Part shown: positions 1 through 12,279 of the stretch, piece by piece | Position numbering within the stretch: position 1 is the first letter of the stretch | Layout of the letters: every line of letters begins with the position of its first letter | NCBI RefSeq assembly: GCF_037893015.1 | Contig: NC_133664.1 | Span: 127,826,478 to 127,890,477 of the forward strand | DNA from: Macrotis lagotis | Lineage: Eukaryota; Chordata; Mammalia; Peramelemorphia; Peramelidae | Length of the DNA stretch: 64,000 nt | Direction: 5' to 3' | Translations under genes and position numbers: made by a program | The notes under the pieces: model-generated | Databases searched by the model: none | What the model was told of the DNA's origin: nothing | Seen by the model: the letters and a program-made list of their open reading frames with translations, nothing else

Positions 1-140
1 ATAATAGGAGCAGCTAGGTGGTGCAGTGAATAGAGCACTGGCCCTGGAGTCAGGAAGATCTGAGTTCAAATCCGACCTCAGCCACTTAATAATTACCTAG
101 CTGTGTGGCCCATTGCATGGCCAAAAAAGAAACCCTAATT
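1..140 (+). mobile_element. tRNA-derived marsupial SINE
   Basis: Begins with GGAGCAGCTAGGTGGTGCAG and contains the box-B-like GAGTTCAAATCCGACCTC, as in the other copies of this family in the window. The tail is degraded (CATGGCCAAAAAAGAAACCC) and the left end may run off the window. Confidence 0.9.
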
Positions 141-229
141 AGATATGTGAAATAATGTCTGTAAATCACATTTAGTACATTGCTTAGTATCAAGTAAGTG
201 ATATTCTTATTATAATATAATAGTATATT

Positions 230-410
230 ATTATACTATATTTACCTCTCCCTTGCCCCATCTTATACTTAATAACTATGTTCCCATAGACAAGTAATTT
301 ATCAAATTCCCTTTTCTTTATCTGTAAAATGGGTTTCATTTTTATTCTACCTACTTCAGAAGGCTTCTATAAGTTTCAAATAAGTCTTATAAAATATACA
401 AATTATTTCA
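230..410 (+). mobile_element. MIR-type SINE fragment
   Basis: The 3' part of a MIR/CORE-SINE is visible around TTTATCTGTAAAATGGGTTTC, followed by the usual variable tail. It is old and has no visible duplications. Confidence 0.45.
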
Positions 411-424
411 AATCTTAAGTGATA

Positions 425-577
425 GGGGCAGCTAGGTGGCACAGTTGATAAAGCACTGGCCTTGGAGTCAGGAGTACCTGGGTTCAAATCTGGTCTCAGA
501 CACTTAATAATTACCTAGCTGCTTGGCCTTGGGCAAGCCACTTAATCCCATTTGCCTTGCAAAAACTTAAAAAAAAA
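425..577 (+). mobile_element. tRNA-derived marsupial SINE
   Basis: Full-length copy from GGGGCAGCTAGGTGGCACAG to TTTGCCTTGCAAAAAC plus an A-rich tail. It is one of the cleaner copies and shares orientation with the first. Confidence 0.93.
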
Positions 578-1627
578 GTCAAATTTTGTTCAAAAAAAGA
601 GGATTCTGAGGAAATAGTGGAATAGGAATAGATCAGAAATTTTGGTTCTCCAATTTCCTCCACAAAAAAGAACATGTCTCAGAAAAGCAGAAATAAATAT
701 GGGGTGAAGCAATTATCCGAGTTTGAGAAAACCCCAGAAAACACCAGATCTCCAGGGATGGAAGTTTGACCTGAGTGAAATGAAAACACCTCCTGGCCTT
801 ATCTGAAGAATTCACAAAGAAGTTAGTCAGACTGCAAACAGAAAGCCAATTCAAAACTAACTACCATGTTAATAATGTATCATTTGCTGATTTTCAAGAT
901 AAAAGAAAATTTCTAGTCTTGATCTCAGAGAACAGATAATGAAATATCTTCCCTCTTCCCAAAGGAGAAGTGGAGAACTATGGATACAGAAATTTGGACA
1001 TAAAATCATACAGTTATTTTGACATTCAGTGTTGCTTGAGTATTTTTTTCATTACAAAGTTTGTAAATAATTGTTGTATAAGAAACAGCAACAACAACAA
1101 AAAAAACTAAAACGAGATATTGCCAATTTCACTTTTTATGATATTTGGTGTTTACCAAGTCCAGTTCCTTCCTAAACTCTTCTAAAATTCATACATATTT
1201 TTGTAACAGATATACACGAAGTCTCTGAATAATAAACCAGCCATTCATATCTTAATCCCTAACCATATTTTCCAAAATATTTTTCACTATTCTTTCTTGT
1301 GACCAAGTGTGAAGTCATCAGTCATCCAAGTATTAGTTTGATGGAAAGCAGTGGAGATCTCTCTTGAGATTAGCCCATGTTTCTAGCTCTGTTTCAGCTT
1401 GCAAACAAATCACAGGATACCCAATTGCAGTGATTTTAATGCCCACATAGCACAAACTAGATAGATACAATACTTTCAAAACACCCAGTGGATGCTGATC
1501 AGAGGTTTAATGAGAAAAATGAGATGCATAATGATTCAAAACACTATAACTAGAGCCAGAGAAGCAGTAGGAGAAAATGGAATCCAAGACAAGTAGCTTC
1601 CCCTCAGCTTCCTCAACAGTGAGATGT
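578..1627. other. Intergenic, nothing recognised
   Basis: AT-rich non-coding sequence. Short frames here (for example 633-854 minus) show no family resemblance. The segment at about 600-800 could be an old retroelement leader, but I cannot name it. Confidence 0.4.
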
Positions 1628-1800
1628 TCCAGGTCTATGAACTTAAAAAAAAAAACTGAATCTCAATATCTTTATTTCCTTTATAATGTTATATGTTTAT
1701 GTATTTAAAAATTATTCTAAAAGGAAGTATATAGATTTCAGGAGACTGATGAAGGGGTCTATGACACACACCTAAAATGCTTATTAACCATTTGATTAAA
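1628..1800 (+). repeat. Probable old interspersed repeat, family not identified
   Basis: The wording from AGGTCTATGAACTT through GGGGTCTATGACACACACC resembles a mammalian-wide repeat I have seen with a 'ggggtccatgacac' end. I could not assign a class. Confidence 0.3.
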
Positions 1801-2329
1801 TGCAGTTATTGAAACATTTTCTGTGACAATGTTGATGTCTTTTATATAGATATGATTTGTATTCTTCCAAAATTTAACTTTAGCAAGGTCCCAATTGAGT
1901 GCAAATGGTGATTCCCCATGAAATGATTTTATCATTTGAATTTATATAACATATTTCCATTGACTCAGAATCTATTACCATATTTTACATAATTATAACT
2001 TTGAATAGTCCAAACTCAAATACATACAAAACTGTATTCCAATGTCCTATTCTGCTTCCTATCTACATTTCAAGGAAACATCAATCCCTTTTTTTCTTGA
2101 GAACATCTTGATAATTTTCTTTTGGAAAAAAAAGGATTTTAAAAGTGATTTCTGCTTAGTCTATGGGGTTTTCTTGTTATTCAATGAGTATGGGGTTTTT
2201 TTTGGTTCATTTGTTTGCTTGATTTGAATTTGAGATTTCTTTTTCCTTCAGTGCAGGAAATTCCTGGTATGGAAATATCATTCCCCTGATAAACATGGCA
2301 ACCAAGGTATACAGTCAGTTGTCAAATCT

Positions 2330-3032
2330 TGCTATTTCTATCTCCATTATATCTCTCACATTAAAACTCTTCTTTCCATTCGCTCAGCTACCACTTCAGT
2401 TTAGGTAATCATCACCATTCACTTAAATAATTATGACAGGCCATGGTCTACTGCCTCAAATTTCTACCCACTCCTGTCTATTCCACATAGTGCTACCAAA
2501 GTGATTTTTTTAAAACCCAAATCTAACCATGTGATTCCTTTACTTCTTTTGGCCTCTCATATAAAATAGAAACTATTGTTCTGCTTAACCCTGTTTAAAG
2601 CCTTTTACAACCTGTCTTTCAGCCTATCAACTAATCTATCTTTCCAATCCTACTGAATGTTATTCCTCCTCCCATTTTCAAACCAGCCAACTGGCATTTT
2701 CTCTGTTTCTTACATCTTTGTATCTTTGTACTAGCCAACCCTAATGTTCAATATTCACTCTCTCCTTACCTCCACCTCATAGAGTCTCTCTTCTTTTAAT
2801 AAGCATCTCAGTCACCATCTTCTCTATGAAACATTTTCTTTTTTTTTAGGAGATCAAAAGTGCAATTAATATCAACTGATGAGCAGTTGCTGTGTGGATA
2901 GCAACTCACTACAAAACCTTTTTTGATCCCCCCAACTTATATTATCTTCCATCTCAAATTTCTTTGAATTTAATTACTTTGTATTTGTATTTATTTACTT
3001 TATATTTATGTTATATATGTACAAATACATAC

Positions 3033-3085
<53 letters not shown>

Positions 3086-3345
3086 CAAATGTACCTGTTG
3101 TCTCTCCCATTAGAATATGAACTACCTGTCAGCAGGAATCGCTTCATTCTTTGTATTTGTGTTTATTCAATTTATATTTATTCTACATATGTGTATTATG
3201 TATTCACACAGTCATATATAGTTATTATCTCTCTTATTATAATGTGAATTTCTTGTGAGTAGGAATTGCTTCATTCTTTGTTTTTGTATCCCCAGGATCA
3301 AGGGCAATGGTTGGTCAATCCAAAATAGATGCTTGATGAATAATT
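2330..3345 (+). mobile_element. L2 LINE 3' end with expanded microsatellite and duplicated tail
   Basis: Runs through characteristic L2 wording, including a CCAAAGTGATTTTTTTAAA-like stretch near 2498, AACCATGTGATTCC near 2524 and the terminal 'tctctcccattagaatatgaa...atccccag' motif. A (GATA)n array lies inside its 3'UTR. The terminal motif occurs twice (about 3096-3180 and 3222-3310), so the end is partly duplicated. Confidence 0.75.
3033..3085 (+). repeat. (GATA)n microsatellite
   Basis: About 13 near-perfect GATA units, probably grown from the TA-rich 3'UTR of the surrounding L2. Confidence 0.97.
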
Positions 3346-3377
3346 TGTAATTGATCAGTCTAACCACAGAATGATTT

Positions 3378-3378
<1 letters not shown>

Positions 3379-3416
<38 letters not shown>

Positions 3417-3430
3417 GCACACACACACAA
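3379..3430 (+). repeat. (AC)n microsatellite
   Basis: A run of AC dinucleotides with two ACGC interruptions near its right end, immediately past the L2 tail. Confidence 0.97.
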
Positions 3431-3564
3431 ACCCTGAAATAAGCCCTAATGTGTCTTTTGGAGTTAAAAATTAAAAAAGATCTGGCCTTACTTTGGGGAA
3501 AATGTGATATGTCTAAAAGCCTATTGCTAGGTTTTTCATAGCAATGCCTTTAGATCCTTACTCA

Positions 3565-3660
3565 GGAATATTAGAAGCAAAATGTTAGAAAGGGTCTTAG
3601 AGATCTTCTAAGATAGCTCCTTTATTTTGTAGACACAGAAACTGAGGCTCTCTTAAAATA
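3565..3660 (-). mobile_element. MIR-type SINE fragment
   Basis: Contains GGGTCTTAGAGATCTTC and GACACAGAAACTGAGGC, the order seen in reverse-oriented MIR-type elements. Confidence 0.5.
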
Positions 3661-4109
3661 ACTATGTTCCTTGCAACAAAAAAAAAATCACCTGGTTTCA
3701 TCATACTTAGAAGTAACCTCATATAATAAATGCTGTGAATATAGAATCCTGGAAAGAAGGACATAAAGTGACTTTCAGGTTTGTTAGTAAGGATATTTAT
3801 GAATCTATTATTCCATCAGCTGTTGAAATTTCACTCTAAACCTTGTTGTCAAATAGAAATCCACAATTTCCTTTCCATGTGGGTAATGTGGATCATAAAA
3901 GTATTTATGTTGTATGTGATTTACAATTTACCTTTTAATAGTTTTCAATAATCAATAAATTAATTCATACCACCAAATTTTTGTTGCAAGTAAAATTTAA
4001 ACTTGTAGCCCCAGCTCCTAACAGGCACATAGCAAGTTCCTAAGAAATACTTGGTGATTAAACTGAGTGATGTGAAACTTATATTCTTGAAAGTTGCCTT
4101 GGACACTGA

Positions 4110-4290
4110 TAGGTAACTCATTGTCCTAAGGATCACATAACTTGAGCAGCAACATGGAAAGATCATTAGAGTCAAGAAAACAAGGTTCAAGTACAAACTC
4201 TGTCACGTATCACTTGCATATTCTACAACGTGTCACTTCTTGGTGTATCAGTTTCCTCATCTGCAAAATTAAGGGACTGGTCTAAAATTA
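4110..4290 (+). mobile_element. MIR-type SINE
   Basis: AGAGTCAAGAAAACAAGGTTCAAGT and GTTTCCTCATCTGCAAAATTAAGGG match the order of the MIR body and 3' core. Confidence 0.65.
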
Positions 4291-4319
4291 AAAATACCAA
4301 ACTAATGACCTTCTGACAC

Positions 4320-4460
4320 CAGAGTAAAGACTAAGATTAAAATATATTTGGTGAATGACTAACAAAAAATTAAAAATAAAAATACAATATAGATAATGTT
4401 AATTTGTGGCTTTCTACATCAAAATGTGGTCAGTTTCTATTTGAGTGTGAACTACCGGAG
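4320..4460 (+). repeat. Unidentified interspersed repeat, copy 1 of 3
   Basis: Shares a string of motifs with 10930-11090 and 16770-16930: GATTAAAATATA, then AAATAAAAATACAAT, then TAGATAATGTTAATTTGTGG, then TTTGAGTTTGA-like wording. It is non-coding and short, so a SINE or non-autonomous element is likely. Confidence 0.6.
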
Positions 4461-4669
4461 CAGATAACCTCTAAGGTCTTGTTATATGATACAAGAATTC
4501 ATTCCAGGTCTTCCTGAGCCTTTTATCTATACCATTATCACAGAGTCTCTGAAATTGTGTTTTATCTACCAATTTCTATTGCAAAATATAAATTTTTTTC
4601 TCTTTTAATTATTGTTCCATGTTTCCATGGGTCCATAAAACAACAAAACTGGTCCCACACACTACACAT

Positions 4670-4830
4670 GAAAATTATTATAACCATCCTTATTTTGAAG
4701 CTTTACAGAGCTTATAAAGTACTTTCAGATATTTGGCAAATCACTTTACCTCTCTGGGTCCCAGTCTCTACATCTTTAAAATATAAAATTTGGTCTAAGT
4801 TGAGTCTAAAGTCTGCTCCAATTTAGACAG
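4670..4830 (+). mobile_element. MIR-type SINE
   Basis: GCAAATCACTTTACCTCTCTGGG followed by TACATCTTTAAAATATAAAATTTGG is the MIR core and 3' region in order. Confidence 0.55.
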
Positions 4831-5189
4831 AGCAACATTTCAAGAAGTGAGTTTAAGTTTCCCCTTTGATTCCCAATTAAGAAGCCCACATGCTGCTAGG
4901 CTAAGAAAAGGCAAATGAGACCTCTGTAACATTTCCTATTTGTAATTCCATATAGTCTATATATCCAATGAAAAAGTAAATATTGTTTGCACAGGATATG
5001 ATCCTATTACATTTCATGTGTAAACTGATGCTAATCTTTTGTTATAGATACCTTACTTTCTGTTTTTAAGTAAATGTCCTTTCCTCAATTAACATTTCAT
5101 AAGCTCTATTTAGTTTTGATTGTGGGAGAAGTTTCAGTAGAAATGAGAATTTAGAGCTATGAATTGAATAGGTGATAAACCCAAAGAGA

Positions 5190-8100
5190 TTTGTTGGTTG
5201 ATTGGTTGATTGGTTGGTTGGCTGGTTGTTGGCCTTCATTTTTGAAGAGAACCAAAATGACATGACTATATTAGAGTCTAACAGAGTATCTGACTGTGGT
5301 TGTTCAGACCGATATGATCTTTGAATGCTCTACTATAGATCAGATACAAATGATCCATGTAAATACCAGGGGTAGATTATCTAAACTTGCACATTTCACA
5401 TTTCCTTTGATTGAACTGTTTCCATCTTACCTTGCTCATAGAGCACAATACTCTCTCTGATAAGGGTCTGCCATTCTAAATGGTCCTTTACCTCTATCAC
5501 ATGTTGCACAATCAGTTACAAAGTTCTTAAAAGAGACCCTGACAGTGTTCTTTTATCACTTTTTCTGATCCCACTGTGAGTATTTACCCTGTAAGTTCTC
5601 CATAAAATAGTCTTTTTTGGCAAGCAAGCATTTGGTATTTGACAACATGACCAAACCATCAGAGTTGCACTCTCTGTAGTAGAGTTTGAATGCTTGGCAG
5701 TTTAGATTGAGAAAGTACCTCAGCTCCTGGTATCTTATACTTCCCAAGACAATTTTAATGAAAGAGATTCAGTTTCCTGCCATGCACTGGCATACTGTGC
5801 AAGTTCCACAGGCATACAATAACGAGACTCAGCACAACAGTTCTGTAGAACTTAATTTTGATAGTCAGTTTAACATCTCTTCTCTTCCATACTTTCCCTC
5901 AGTCTTTCAGACACTGAACTAGCTCTGGCAATGCTTGTGTCAACCTCACTATCAATTTGTACATCCTTGGAAAGCATACCATCAGGTTAAAGGAACTTAA
6001 CCACAGTATTCAAAACTTCTCCATTTGCTGCAACAGATGGTCCTACATATGGATGGTGTGGTGCTGACTGATGGAGCACCTGTGTTTTCTTGGTGTTGTT
6101 AGACCAAAATTAGCACAAGCAACAGAGAATTAGTCCATACTTTGTGGCATCCCAGCTTCAGAGGTTGCATTGAATACACAGTCATCTGCAAAAAGAAGAT
6201 CATGAGCCAAAACTTGCTCTATTTTCATCCTGGCTTATAACCTCTTCAATTTGAAGAATTTACTGACTATAGTATGGTAGCTGACCTTAATGCCATATTC
6301 ATCCTCAGTGAAGGTTTTTGATAACATGGCTGAAAACATCATGTTACAAAGCACAGAAGCAAGAACAAATCCTTATTTCACTCCATTGATGACCAGGAAG
6401 TCTAGAGAGCATTGTCCATTACCCAGAACCCGGACACTCATGCCATCATGAAATTGATGTCTAATACTGATAAACTTCACCAGGCAACCAAATTTTGACA
6501 TAATTTTCCCTAAACCTTCATAACTGATGGTATCAAAGACCTTGATCAGATGTAAAAACATTATATACAGATCTATGTTCTGCTCCTGGCATTTTTCCTG
6601 GAGGTGGCCAGCAGCAAATACCATATCAACTGTTTCTCTAGCCTTTCTGAAGTCACACTAGTTCTCAGGTAGATAATCATCTCCCAGGTAAAGAATCAGC
6701 TTATTAAGGAGGACTCTGACAAGAATCTTGCCAACAATGACTAAGAAAGAAACATCCCTATGTTTGTCAAAGGACAATGTATTCCCTTCACTTTTATAGT
6801 GATAGACAATGGAGGCCTCCTTAAATTCCTGGGAAATAACCACCTCATGCTATATAACTTGGAAAATTTCAATCAGTTTTTGTATGAGCAATGGACCCCA
6901 CCACCACTGCCTTGTAAAGCTGAGCTGGAATAGAATTAGAACCAGGTGCTTTGCCACATGGAAGCACCCTAATGGCATTCAAAAACTCTTCTTCAGTTGG
7001 AATATCATCAGCTAGGGAGGGAATAACTTCAATCTGAAAACAATCAATGGTTTCAGTATTGAGATAGCGGTCTGTTGAGAACACTATGGAAATGTTCAGT
7101 TCACCTCTCTAGGATCATTTCCTTGTTACTGATCAATGTGGTTTCATCAGCCAGTCCTAAGGAGATGTGATGCACCATAGTTCTTTAGCTATGTTGCCCC
7201 CTGTTGGTTACTAAATGCTTAAAATAAACAAAGCCAGAACTACTGCAGAGCTCTCACTAAAATGGAAAATCAAAATATATTGTCTAGGTGTCAATAAAAA
7301 CTTTTAAAAGTAAGTTTGGACAGCCCTACTTGCTTGAGCCCATAAATAGCTTCAGGGAATCATAAAAGCACTTTGGATTGTTACTATCAGCATAAAACTG
7401 AATTTCTTCTGCCTTCTTACTGAGTTAAGAATCTTACAGCTCTCTCAGTTTCACTTATCGTTAATTCTGATGGAAATCTGCTTTCTTAGAAGTGAATGAA
7501 CTATCCCTGCTGGTAAATCTCTGTGGAGTTTTTCATTTTCTATTTAGCAGCTTCTATATTTCCCCATCATTTTCATCAAACCAGTCTTCATGTTTACAAA
7601 TGTTCTAACCCAAATGACTAAATATCTAAAAGTTCCCCAATATTTTCCTGCTCCACTGTTGACAACTGTGTGTTGGCTCAATTTTCCCCTCCAAGTAGAC
7701 AACAAACTGTTCCCTCTCAAAGAAGACATTATATGTTGACATTGTCATTTTACCTTGGGGCCATCATTTTGGTTGAATGTGAACACTTTACTTGGAGAAA
7801 ATAAGTCTATGATCAGTCCAGTATCTGAACTACATATTGCTTTTGTCATTCTCATATCCTGTCTCTTTTCCTTACAATCACATAATCTGTTAAATGCCAG
7901 TGTTTGCTATGAGGGTGAATCCAAAGTTTTATGGCATTTACATTCATGAAAGACAGTGCTTTTGATGAGAAGGTAATGAGATGCCTAGGTCTTTAGGGTA
8001 GGTGACCATTGCTGTTGCTGTTTCCTACTCCATTCCTTCCCAGGACTCCTTGACATATCTGGTACTATGAGCCTACTCTAGCATTAAAATTACCCAGAAT

Positions 8101-9370
8101 TATAAGTTTGTCCTCTTTTGGAACACTGATGGTAATGGTCTCCAGGTCTTTATAAAATTTTTCTTTAACTTCATCAGGTTTTGTCATGGTGGAAACACAG
8201 ACACTGATGATGGTTGTATATTGTTTCCAGCAAGTGATAATCTCATTGTCATGTGTCTGTCATTCATTCCTTTTGGCAGGCATGCAAGCTTGTTGACTAG
8301 ATTGCAAATCCTAAACCATCTTCATGGCATTCCCTTTTACTGTGGCCACTCAACAAAAAAAAATGTGTCTACAGCTCCAACTTCAGTAAACTGACCTTCA
8401 TTTGCCAGCTCTGTTTCACTCAGAACCGATATTTGGATGTGATACCTGTTGAGTTCTCACAACAAGAGCTGTTAGTCTTTTCTAGTCTATCAGATTTTGT
8501 GTTGTCTATGAGTGTGCATACATACTATGAAAGAAGGTGAGTGGAATCATTTTTGAAGTTTTTATACATTTTTTTTGTTTTTCAACCACAGGGTGGGATC
8601 CCTGCCTGCTGTGGTAATCAGGCCAAGATTGGATAGGCAGACAATTTTTAGGGCACTTTTAGGCCACCAGCCCCTTTTCCACTTCAGAAATGAGTAGATC
8701 AATTCTTAAAAGGCTGTTCAGACACCTAGAAGGCTGCCAAATTCCACTGCTACTTCTAGTAAGGGGGCAACCCCATGACCTGAATCACCTGTATGCAGGG
8801 TTGTGACTACAGCTGCCAGTGTATCTGCACCTGCTGCTTTGTCTCTTGCCTGTCACATATAACTTTGAAGAAAATGGTAAAATGGCATGGGTAATGTCTT
8901 TTGACTCATGCATAAATTGGATTTAAGTAAGGTAGAGTTGCACAAAGTCATTGACTTCATTCTGTCTTCCAGATTCATCACAAGCCAGTGCCAAAATAGT
9001 TGAGACAAATGATGATGACTCTAAATGCAATGGATGGCCGTGGCATCTTCAATGTCTAACCAAACTCTAAAGGCTCCACAGAACCTGCTTTAGCATCCTT
9101 CATGACCATTAGAACAAATTGTTCTCATTTCCTCATTACACTGGAGATCTTCATATACTTGGGGTAGACACACCCCTAAATCACTGACAGGGTTGAGATC
9201 CCTCAGTTTACTGAGATATGGTCACTGTTTATGCTACAACTTCTTTGAGCCACAGTTGAGACTAAGGTGGATTGGGTGAACACCAAAGGAAGAAAGTAAG
9301 CCTGAAAAGTGCTTGGCAGCCCTCACACCAGAGGTACTAGTCTTTCCTGAAAACATCCTACATTCCACCC
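5190..9370 (-). mobile_element. Nearly complete, degenerate RTE-clade LINE
   Basis: Read on the minus strand, this holds an endonuclease-like region then reverse transcriptase. About 7700-8480 encodes LSETEL and a FATIIS/NARVG-like endonuclease wording in broken frames. Minus frames at 6869-7084 (GKAPGSNSIPAQLYKA) and 6373-6624 (LQEKCQEQNIDLYI...) match RTE reverse transcriptase. The catalytic F-A-D-D box is at 6181-6192. A minus frame at 5556-5747 covers the C-terminal part (LQGKYSQWDQKK). The 3' end near 5190 carries an AACC/AATC simple-repeat tail, usual for RTE rather than poly(A). Many stops and frameshifts make it inactive. The right edge is uncertain between 9.1 and 9.4 kb. Confidence 0.85.
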
Positions 9371-9840
9371 AAACAGGTATTAAGAACCTAAATATAATAA
9401 TGAGGCATGACCTACATTAATTTGATCTCAAGGATATTGTTACACCCTTCATAGAATTTATTTCATCATCCTCTAGATATTTTTGAATAGGTAGTCTTTA
9501 TGGTAGTCATTTGCCTAACATAGGTACTAAAAGACATGCTGACCAAAATCTGTCTCTGTCTCTCTCATTCTGCTTTCTACCTTTGTCTCTATCTCTTTCT
9601 CTGACTTTCTATCTTGATCTGTTTCTCTCTGTCCATCTATCTCCGTCTCTCCTTCCCCCTTTAGATACATAATGAAGTCACCTATGCCAGCTCCTTTATT
9701 TGCCTCCCAAAGCAGAAACTACAAGTCATTGTTCTAGTTATCCATAGCTTTGTCTTATTTCTTAACTTATAGTAAGAATGCCAATGTTGATGTGGTTCAG
9801 TTTCTCCAATTGAAGTACAATATTAATATTTATGTAATCC
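9371..9840. other. Intergenic, includes CT-rich stretch
   Basis: Holds an imperfect TCTCTG/TCTCTC-rich stretch (about 9552-9660) between the RTE element and the LTR. No gene is supported. Confidence 0.5.
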
Positions 9841-10476
9841 CTGTATAGAAGGGGACACCTTTCTGGGCCTTGAGAAACTCTTCAGAAATATAAACTTTGG
9901 CTAGATGCCTTTGGGACTGAGAATAATCTGACAGGACCCAAATGCTTGACTCTGTGGTCACAAGATATACCATAAATTTGTCTGAGATTCACAAAGCACC
10001 CTTGTTAACCTACTCATCTTGCTTTATCTGTAAAATTCCTGCTTCCTTCCAAGACTGCCTCCCCTTCCCCTAGATGCAGCTGGAACCATAAGATAGTAAA
10101 TTCAACTCCCTTAAACCTGTGGGAAGCCCATGAGTATATGACTCCCTCTGTCTCAGGAAACTTGTTGAGACATAACACAAAAACCCTGACCCTTTGCCAC
10201 TCTGTCTAGTGCCCTATCTATACTGAACCATATGTTTAGCTAGGTTTGTAGTAGTCTGACAAGAAAATATATATCTAACCACTGTCTCTGCTTCTGTATC
10301 CTGCTTGCTCCCAGTAGCCCCCCCCCCCCAAACACTATAAAAACTCTATCTCCTGAACACTCAGGTACTGTCTGATTTGGGTGCTCTAGATCCCCAGGCA
10401 GTCCTGGGTAATTAAAGATCTCAAATTTAAAACTTATCAAATTTTGGTCTCCATCTCGCTCTTTGGGTTCAGCACA
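9840..10476 (+). mobile_element. Endogenous retrovirus LTR, probably solo
   Basis: Has an LTR-like order of signals: TATAAAA at 10336-10342, ATTAAA at 10411-10416, and a CA-terminated right end around GGGTTCAGCACA. A poly-C run is at about 10320-10329. No retroviral coding sequence follows. I could not find convincing terminal duplications, and the left edge is a guess. Confidence 0.55.
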
Positions 10477-10479
10477 AAG

Positions 10480-10925
10480 ATATATCAAGCCTCTAGTTAA
10501 TAGACAAAGAACTTATATTTTGAATACTGTCACATCTATAGATGGTTCAGGGTAATAAAATAACAACTGTGTTATGCTTAGCATGCTCAACCTCCTCTTC
10601 TGCCACTCTACCATCATCATTGCTGGAAAAAAAAAAGAGGACCCAAAGAACTGAGGTTGCTTTTGTATTTGGTTTTGTTGCATGGTCTGTCACAATTACA
10701 AAAGTTCAAAAGTAAAAGTTAGGTCTAAAGATTCTCCACCAGTAAAGAACTTCTAAATGGATAACAACTCATTTAGGATATTGTAGAGGTGATTTATTCT
10801 CAGATCTAGTTTAGAACACCACAATCCATAAGGTATCAAAGTTGTAGGTGATGCAATACTAAAGAGAAGCTTGATGGATTCAGGTAGGCATTGGCAGGTG
10901 CCAAACATTCAAAGCAATAATTTCC
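10480..10925. other. Intergenic, nothing recognised
   Basis: Follows the LTR but shows no primer-binding site or gag-like frame, which favours a solo LTR. Confidence 0.35.
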
Positions 10926-10929
10926 AGTG

Positions 10930-11090
10930 TGACCTGAATCAGATTAAAATATAATTGAGAAACATTTAGCAAAACAAATAAAAATACAATCAAATATAGA
11001 TAACATTAATTTGTGGCTTTCTCAATTGATATGCAACTCACAGGGATTAAGTGTCCATTTCATTTGAATTTGACATAACTTGGCTACAAC
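10930..11090 (+). repeat. Unidentified interspersed repeat, copy 2 of 3
   Basis: GATTAAAATATAATTGAGAAA, AAATAAAAATACAATC, AGATAACATTAATTTGTGG and CATTTGAATTTGACATAAC match the copies at 4320 and 16770 in the same order and strand. Confidence 0.65.
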
Positions 11091-11334
11091 ATATTTCTAG
11101 TGATGACCTTTACTCAATAAATGGCATAAGAAATATAATTTTAAAAAACTATAATAAAAAAGAAGTGAAACAGTTATGTGACAGTTAATAAATGAATAGC
11201 TTGAGAAGAATAGTGGTGTCTTCTAAATGTAAAAAGATCTTTAAAAAGACCTCTAGCATATTGAATGGGTGTTTTGAAGGGAATATTTAAGAGAACAATG
11301 TCAAGAATCATACAGTATGAGTTCATAAAACAGA

Positions 11335-12020
11335 GAGTGTATGATAAGAAAAGGGGCAGTTGAGCTGAAAAAGAACTTGACCTTTAGTGAAATTCAAGTC
11401 TAATATTAATTAACAATGTTATTGATTCCCAAAAAAGTAATGTGATCTTAGAATGCATTAAGAGAAGCAGGGTTTCCAGGAATAAAGAGGTGATAGTTTC
11501 ACTGTACTCTGCCCTCCTCAGATGACATCTAGAGTATTGTGTTCCCAACCATTTGGGAAGATATTGAGAAGCTGATAAATATCGATAGTAGTGAGCTCAG
11601 ATCAGTAAGGGGTCATGACTCCATGCCACGATAGGACTGGGGGAAGGAACTGAAGATGTTAATGATGGAAAAGAGAAGACTAGTTGTCTTCAAGGATTTC
11701 ATGGACTGTCCTGTTTAAAAGGGATTCAATTTCTGTTTAGTCTTAGAGGAAAGAACTTAGAGTAATGACTAGAACTTCCAAAGAGCCAAATTTATGTTTA
11801 ATGTAATTTTTAAGTCTTTATAATAATTTGTACTATCTGCAAATGGAATGAGCTATCTGAGAAAGTAGTGGTTTCCCCCGCCATGGAGGTCTTCAAACAA
11901 AAGCTGAATGGTTCATTATTTGATATATTATAGAGAGGATTTGGAGGATAGAGAAATGATTTGGACTATATGGTCTTTAAAAATCCTTCCAACTCTCAAA
12001 TTCTTTGATTCTATAAAATC
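11335..12020 (+). mobile_element. CR1/L3-clade LINE 3' end
   Basis: The last 250 bp follow the CR1-type tail I know: AATGGAATGAGCTATCTGAGA, then GGAGGTCTTCAAACAAAAGC, then TTGGACTATATGGTCT, then CCTTCCAACTCTCAAATTC and TTTGATTCTAT. Upstream, TGTCTTCAAGGATTTCATGG also fits. It is a 5'-truncated, old copy. Confidence 0.7.
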
Positions 12021-12109
12021 ATGATTGGTGTTTTATTCTGTACTAATGGAGGACATGAGATCACAGAACCTTTGAAGTACTGAAACATGGGTAAGATTAG
12101 ATGACTTTT

Positions 12110-12260
12110 TTTTTAGGTTTTTGCAAGGCAAATGTGGTTAAGTGACTTGCCCAAGGCCACACAGCTAGGTAATTGTTAAGTGTCTGAGGTCTGATTTGAA
12201 CTCAGGTACTCCTGACTCCAGAGCTGGTGTTCTAACCATTGCGTCACCTAGCTGCCCCAG
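12110..12260 (-). mobile_element. tRNA-derived SINE with perfect 15-bp target duplication
   Basis: Full-length minus-strand copy. The duplication GATTAGATGACTTTT is present at 12095-12109 and 12261-12275, exactly at the edges of the element, so this is a discrete L1-type retrotransposition event. Confidence 0.96.
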
Positions 12261-12279
12261 GATTAGATGACTTTTGATG

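Noticed and set aside
425..577. tRNA genes suggested by box-A/box-B-like motifs in the SINEs
   Set aside because: The motifs are the promoter remains of tRNA-derived SINEs. No cloverleaf with a proper acceptor stem and anticodon can be folded by eye, and the same sequence recurs many times with A-rich tails.
3212..3430. Cysteine/valine-rich frame and similar frames at 18595-18867, 33837-34234, 39902-40136 and 57703-57969
   Set aside because: Each is driven by a dinucleotide microsatellite or poly(A) tract and has no independent support.
6373..7084. Minus-strand frames with reverse-transcriptase-like wording as independent genes
   Set aside because: They are fragments of one broken RTE element and are separated by stops and frameshifts.
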